Shown in pieces: positions 60,508 through 64,000 of a stretch of DNA of 64,000 bases. The stretch's first letter is position 1; each line of letters opens with the position of its first letter. The DNA comes from Nonomuraea indica (GTDB lineage Bacteria > Actinomycetota > Actinomycetes > Streptosporangiales > Streptosporangiaceae), in assembly GCF_002850745.1 (NCBI RefSeq), contig NZ_KZ559471.1, forward strand, positions 225,091 to 289,090, given 5' to 3'. The position numbers were made by a program, and so were the translations under genes. The notes under the pieces were generated by a model that was given only the letters and a program-made list of their open reading frames with translations, made no database searches and was not told where the DNA came from.

Positions 60508-60521
60508 CGGGGCCCCGCGCG

Positions 60522-62315
60522 TCAGGCCTTCTCGTACGGGAGGATCTCGGCGAGGGCGGAGGCGCCGCCGATGCCGTAGTCGGACCGCAGCCTGATGTAG
60601 CGGGCCGAAACCCCGTCGAGGCTGACGTCGTTGGGCGCCGTCATGCGCGCCCACTCGACGGCCTTGACGTCCCTGAACGTCACCCCGTCGTCGCTGACCT
60701 GCACCATGCCCTTGAGGATGGTGCCGTTCATGTTGGTGCGCAGCTTGGGCTGGAACCGCACTGCGGACAGTTCCCTGACCCTGCCGAGGTCGACGGTGAT
60801 CGTGTGCGGCTGCGGCGGCACCACGGGGTAGTCGGAATGGAAGTCGGTGGTCAGGTTCCCGTCGACCGCCCGCTTCGGGTCGCCGATGCCCGGCTTGAAC
60901 GTGCTGGCCGTGGCCTTCAGCTCGGCCGGCGGGATGCGGCGGCCCGCGGGCTCGGCCGGCCAGATGTGGCGTCCCTTGCCGGGCTCCTCCGCGACGATCT
61001 CGCGGTCGGGACCGGTGCCCTTGCCGCGGATCAGGATGTCGGTGACGACCGCGCCGTGGTCGGAGTACCAGGGGTACTGGGGGTAGAGCGGCGTCTGCTG
61101 GTGGCGGGGCAGGCGCTGGATGTCGGCGCGCGAGCCCAGGACACGCACGTCCTCGCCGCGGGCGAAGACGTAGTCGATGCGGCCGGGGATGGCACCCATG
61201 CCGTGGAAGGGGCTCCAGGTGCGGCCCGGGTACAGCCCCGCGTCGGCGTTGGCGTAGCGGAAGGTGTCCATGAAGCCGTGGTCGGTGTACTGCTTGGTGT
61301 ACGGCCAGGGCAGCACCAGGCCGCCGTGGCCGGGCGAGTCGGCGAACTGCTCGCTCCAGTCCAGGTGTGACTGGGCGTTGAGGTCGCCGCCCATGAGCAC
61401 GGGGGCGCCGTCGTTCTCGGTGAACTGCGGGATGGCCTTCTCCAGGATGGACTTGCCCATGGCCATGCGGCGCAGGTAGTCGCCCTCGAGGATCTGCGCG
61501 TCGGTCTTGGAGCGCGGCAGGCCGTGAGTGTTCTCCACCGCCGCGTTGTGCGTGTCGCCGTAGGCCCAGCCGTCGTGCCAGGTCCACAGGCTGAAGGCGT
61601 GGACGTGCTGGCCGTTGGGCAGGCCGAGGCGGGCGCCGCCGATGTTGAAGGAGTCGATCTCGGCGTCGGCGTAGCGCGGGTAGACCTTCTGGACCTCCAG
61701 CTTGGTGTACAACCACAGGTTGTCGCCGTTGTGGCTGTTGTCCTCCGGGTGGGTGAGCCGCACACCCGTGAACCGGTCGCCCTCGGACCGCCCCGCGTTG
61801 AGCCCGTCGAGGATCTTCTCGCCCGAGCCGTAGCCCTCGACCACGAAGAAGATGTCCGGGTTGACCTCGTTGATGTAGTCGATCATGTGGGCGAGGTTCT
61901 CGCCGGTCGTCTCCTTGCGGTCGAACGTGCCGCCGACGAACAGGTTGAACGCCATCAGCCGCAGCTGGGTGCCCACGTGCTTCTCCGGCAGCGAGGTCAG
62001 CGAGACGTCGACCGTCACCTCCCCGGCGGGAAGGGTGAAGGGACGGCTGCGGACCTGGCCGTCACGGGTGTACATCGTGTCTCGTGCCCACACCTGGTCG
62101 CCGGTCTTGACCGTGGTGACGAACTCCTCGACGCGATGGGGGCGCGCCTTGCCGGTGGCGATCACCGTGCAGGTGCTGCCCGGCCCGCCCGTACCGTCGC
62201 AGTCGAGCCGGTGGACCGGCTTGTTCGCGGGGTCGGCGGTGGCGCTGGTGGTGGTCGCGGAGAGCAGTCCGGTCAGGGCCACGGCGGCGGCCAGGGGAGG
62301 GATCAAGCGGCGCAT
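60522..62315 (-). CDS. Secreted endonuclease/exonuclease/phosphatase-fold protein with discoidin-like domain
   Basis: A 597-residue exported protein. The signal peptide ends near ATTTSATA-D (about 27). The central EEP domain (about 110-435) has RLMAFNLFVGG, PVLMGGDLNAQSHLDW (metal- and base-binding D-x-N) and YPWYSDHGAVVTDI (SDH). A C-terminal F5/8 type C-like domain (about 455-597; RAVDGNLTTDFHSDYPVVPP) may bind sugar. Candidate activities are sphingomyelinase- or DNase-like. ATG 62315 has AGAAGGA upstream; operator site 2 lies 147 bp upstream. Confidence 0.85.
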   Translation of the reverse strand: MRRLIPPLAAAVALTGLLSATTTSATADPANKPVHRLDCDGTGGPGSTCTVIATGKARPHRVEEFVTTVKTGDQVWARDTMYTRDGQVRSRPFTLPAGEVTVDVSLTSLPEKHVGTQLRLMAFNLFVGGTFDRKETTGENLAHMIDYINEVNPDIFFVVEGYGSGEKILDGLNAGRSEGDRFTGVRLTHPEDNSHNGDNLWLYTKLEVQKVYPRYADAEIDSFNIGGARLGLPNGQHVHAFSLWTWHDGWAYGDTHNAAVENTHGLPRSKTDAQILEGDYLRRMAMGKSILEKAIPQFTENDGAPVLMGGDLNAQSHLDWSEQFADSPGHGGLVLPWPYTKQYTDHGFMDTFRYANADAGLYPGRTWSPFHGMGAIPGRIDYVFARGEDVRVLGSRADIQRLPRHQQTPLYPQYPWYSDHGAVVTDILIRGKGTGPDREIVAEEPGKGRHIWPAEPAGRRIPPAELKATASTFKPGIGDPKRAVDGNLTTDFHSDYPVVPPQPHTITVDLGRVRELSAVRFQPKLRTNMNGTILKGMVQVSDDGVTFRDVKAVEWARMTAPNDVSLDGVSARYIRLRSDYGIGGASALAEILPYEKA

Positions 62316-62461
62316 GTGCAGTCCTTCTACTGGGGGATCGAGAGGTGGGTCGCACACGGGTGAAGCCCACTATCGACAGGCTCCAAAGGAAGTTTTCCCA
62401 CATGTGACCCCTCCCTTCGAGATCATTGCGGCATCGGAGTGATGCTGCAAGGGCTTCGCGG

Positions 62462-62487
62462 TGACTATTTATGGACTCCTAAATAAA
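62462..62487 (+). promoter_or_regulatory. ROK-regulon operator candidate, site 2
   Basis: It starts TGACTATTTATGGACTCC and continues TAAATAAA, matching site 1 at 23 of 26 positions. It lies 147 bp upstream of the EEP-fold gene and 74 bp upstream of gene debris on the plus strand. GAGGAG at about 62502-62507 may mark the start of a lost plus-strand gene. Confidence 0.65.
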
Positions 62488-62535
62488 CATCGCCGGATAA
62501 ACCGAGGAGTGGACAGTGCGGCGATGGGAGAGGCC

Positions 62536-62637
62536 TTGCCTGAAGGCCGCACGATCCACCGGCTGGCGGCCGAGTTCCGCACCCGGTTCGTCGGGCAGGG
62601 GAGTGCGGGTCAGCAGTCCCCAGGGCAAGTTCAGCGA
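62536..62637 (+). pseudogene. Fragment of an Fpg/Nei-type DNA glycosylase gene (5' end, frameshifted)
   Basis: From a TTG at 62536 the sequence reads PEGRTIHRLAAEFRTRFVG, the catalytic N-terminus (Pro2-Glu3) of Fpg/Nei base-excision glycosylases. A one-base insertion in the GGG at about 62595-62597 shifts the frame; the next frame continues VRVSSPQGKF, a conserved family motif. The match then stops. The rest of the gene is missing. Confidence 0.6.
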
Positions 62638-62697
62638 AGTGCTGGTCCTTCGCTATGACGGGTACGGCAATCTGCTCTGCGTCGCCCAGATGGTCGC

Positions 62698-62880
62698 TTG
62701 GGCGGCCGACTGGAGGGCCATGTGCTGGCGGGCATCTGTGAGCGGACCGGCCTGTGCAGAGCGATCGTGAAGTGCTGGGTTCGCTGGTCGCGTGAGCACG
62801 GCTGGCTCGGCGTTGTCGAGCAAGGTTCCACCGTGCGCTTCCGGGAGGGTACGAGCGCGGGTCTGGACGACGACGGCCTG
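62698..62880 (+). pseudogene. Remnant of a helix-turn-helix (replication/transfer-type) protein
   Basis: One frame encodes GHVLAGICERTGLCRAIVKC with WVRWSREHGWLGVVEQGSTV after it, resembling winged-helix domains of actinobacterial plasmid or integrative-element replication proteins (RTGLSRxTVxRWxRxxREHGWL). Flanking sequence does not extend the match in any frame, so it is probably debris from a mobile element. Low certainty on the family. Confidence 0.35.
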
Positions 62881-63177
62881 GGCAACCGCGCGGCCCTCCG
62901 GTGCGGTGCATCCCCCGCGACATCACCCGGGCGCCCTGCGGCACCGACCAGCCCAGCGCCGGCCTGACGCGCGCTGTACCCACAACCCGGCGAGCCCTCG
63001 CCGCCGGGTTCGCGCGTCACCCGATGGGCAAATCGCCCGAACGCCCGAACCCGAGCCAGAGCCGAACAAGCCAGCTGACCACACTCACAGGGTGGGACCG
63101 GAATACGCCAGAAACCTGCCGTGATGACCGGTAGGCGCAGGTCAGCGGGTGGCCGAGCTTGGACGGGCGGGACCAGA

Positions 63178-63903
63178 TCAATCCGTCAGGGGCAGGCACT
63201 CGGCGAGCAGGTCGACGATGTCGCGCCAGGCTCGCTGCGCGTGCCGTGGGTGGTAGCCGACGCCGGGGACCACGGCGTGGTCGACCGGCGGGTGGTGAAA
63301 GGCGTGCAAGGCGCCGCCGTAGACCACGAGGCGCCAGTCGACGCCCGCGGCCTGCATCTCGGCGGTGAACGCGTCCCGTTGCGCGGGCGGCATGATCGGG
63401 TCTTCCGAACCGACCCCGGCCCACACCGGGCAGCGAATGCGCGCCGCCTCGCCCGGTCGGCCCGTGATCAGCCCGTTGACTGTCCCGATCGCGCGGAGGT
63501 CGACGCCGTCGCGCCCGAGCTCCAGCCCGATGGCGCCCCCGGTGCCGTAGCCGACGGCGGCGATCCGGTCGGGGTCGGTCCGCGGTTCGGCGCGCAGCAC
63601 GTCGAGCGCCGCGTGGCCGATGCCCCGCATCCGGTCAGGGTCGGCGAGCAGCGGCATGCAACGGGCCAGCATCTCCTCGGGGTCGGTGAGCAAGCGCCCG
63701 CCGTGGAGGTCGAAGGCCAGCGCCACGTATCCCAGCTCGGCGAGCGCATCGGCTCGGCGGCGCTCGACGTCGCTGAGCCCTGGGCCCTCTGGTCCGAGCA
63801 ACACCGCGGGGCGGCGCCCGGTGCCGGAAGGCAGCGCAAGGTGCCCGATCATCGTCAGGCCGTCGGCCGGGTACTCGACCGTGCGGGTTGTCACTGTCGT
63901 CAT
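63178..63903 (-). CDS. Dienelactone-hydrolase-like alpha/beta protein lacking the usual nucleophile
   Basis: A 241-residue protein of the DLH family. VEYPADGLTMIGHLALPSG is the N-terminal strand pair, SEDPIMPPAQRDAFTAEMQA carries the catalytic Asp, and YGGALHAFHHPP the His. At the nucleophile elbow the sequence reads AVGYGTGGAIGLEL, with Gly where Cys or Ser is expected (GxCxGG). Either chemistry is different or the protein is non-catalytic. The ATG at 63903 has no ribosome-binding site; TACGAT at 63927-63922 could be the -10 element. Confidence 0.8.
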   Translation of the reverse strand: MTTVTTRTVEYPADGLTMIGHLALPSGTGRRPAVLLGPEGPGLSDVERRRADALAELGYVALAFDLHGGRLLTDPEEMLARCMPLLADPDRMRGIGHAALDVLRAEPRTDPDRIAAVGYGTGGAIGLELGRDGVDLRAIGTVNGLITGRPGEAARIRCPVWAGVGSEDPIMPPAQRDAFTAEMQAAGVDWRLVVYGGALHAFHHPPVDHAVVPGVGYHPRHAQRAWRDIVDLLAECLPLTD

Positions 63904-64000
63904 AAGACGGGACTGTAGTGATCGTAGAACCCGGGTCGGGCCGGTGTTCACCGCTGGCAGAGTTCACCGTGGGCAGAACAGCGCGGGTGTGCCTCTGAAA

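Noticed and set aside
60464..61370. C-terminal extension of the ROK protein past the poly-C/poly-G run
   Set aside because: It is antisense to the EEP-fold gene and low in complexity; it exists only because the homopolymer run removes the expected stop.

Overview
The window comes from a very GC-rich (roughly 70-73%) actinomycete chromosome. A filamentous member of the Streptosporangiales, Nonomuraea-like, is my best guess; this rests on general gene content and not on any database match. Supporting signs are many GTG starts, GTGA stop-start overlaps, apparently leaderless genes with a TANNNT hexamer about 7 nt upstream of the start codon, a SARP/AfsR-type regulator, a conservon-type sensor kinase, and MEDS and STAS partner-switching proteins.

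Layout. 1-6.3 kb: a partial gene, a divergent MarR/TetR pair, two drug-efflux type MFS transporters, a flavin-type oxidoreductase and an HxlR regulator. 6.4-9.3 kb: a secreted orphan protein, a D,D-carboxypeptidase, a DUF1508 protein and a DedA-like membrane protein behind an IdeR/DtxR iron box. 9.4-18.3 kb: a giant AfsR-like regulator, then a flippase-like protein, PIG-L deacetylase, GT4 glycosyltransferase, DinB protein and DUF2079 membrane protein, possibly a glycolipid set. 18.4-31.5 kb: housekeeping and orphan genes (MEDS-ATPase regulator, DUF998, USP, phosphotriesterase homologue, STAS protein, Tex with a long RGG tail, RpiB-like isomerase, DUF1023 hydrolase).

31.7-43.5 kb: a seven-gene operon of a DUF917 protein, a hydantoinase/oxoprolinase and a complete Dpp/Opp-type ABC importer. 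It is followed by a reduced conservon (CvnA and CvnC only) and a second, orphan paralogue of the importer's binding protein. Together these look like uptake and ring opening of a hydantoin- or pyroglutamate-like compound. 43.5-46.2 kb: a small membrane protein and a permuted NlpC/P60 protein sharing a tiny divergent promoter, then CobD and an aminoglycoside-phosphotransferase-fold protein.

46.3-53.4 kb: a tRNA-Arg(TCT) integration hotspot. The 3' 44 nt of the tRNA are repeated at 51519-51562. Between the copies lie a broken FtsK/TraSA-type gene, a regulator-flavoprotein pair, a DUF4279 protein, an unknown protein and a methyltransferase. A complete tyrosine integrase and the tail of a second one lie just beyond the repeat, suggesting stacked, partly decayed elements.

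53.4-62.5 kb: an aminosugar-type regulon: ABC sugar importer, GH20 hexosaminidase, Gfo/Idh oxidoreductase, divergent ROK repressor, and a secreted endonuclease/exonuclease/phosphatase-fold protein. Two nearly identical 26-bp sites (59216-59241 and 62462-62487) probably bind the ROK protein. A C21-GC-G21 run at the 3' end of the ROK gene may be a sequencing artefact. 62.5-63.1 kb holds gene debris, and the window ends in a dienelactone-hydrolase-like gene that lacks the usual nucleophile.
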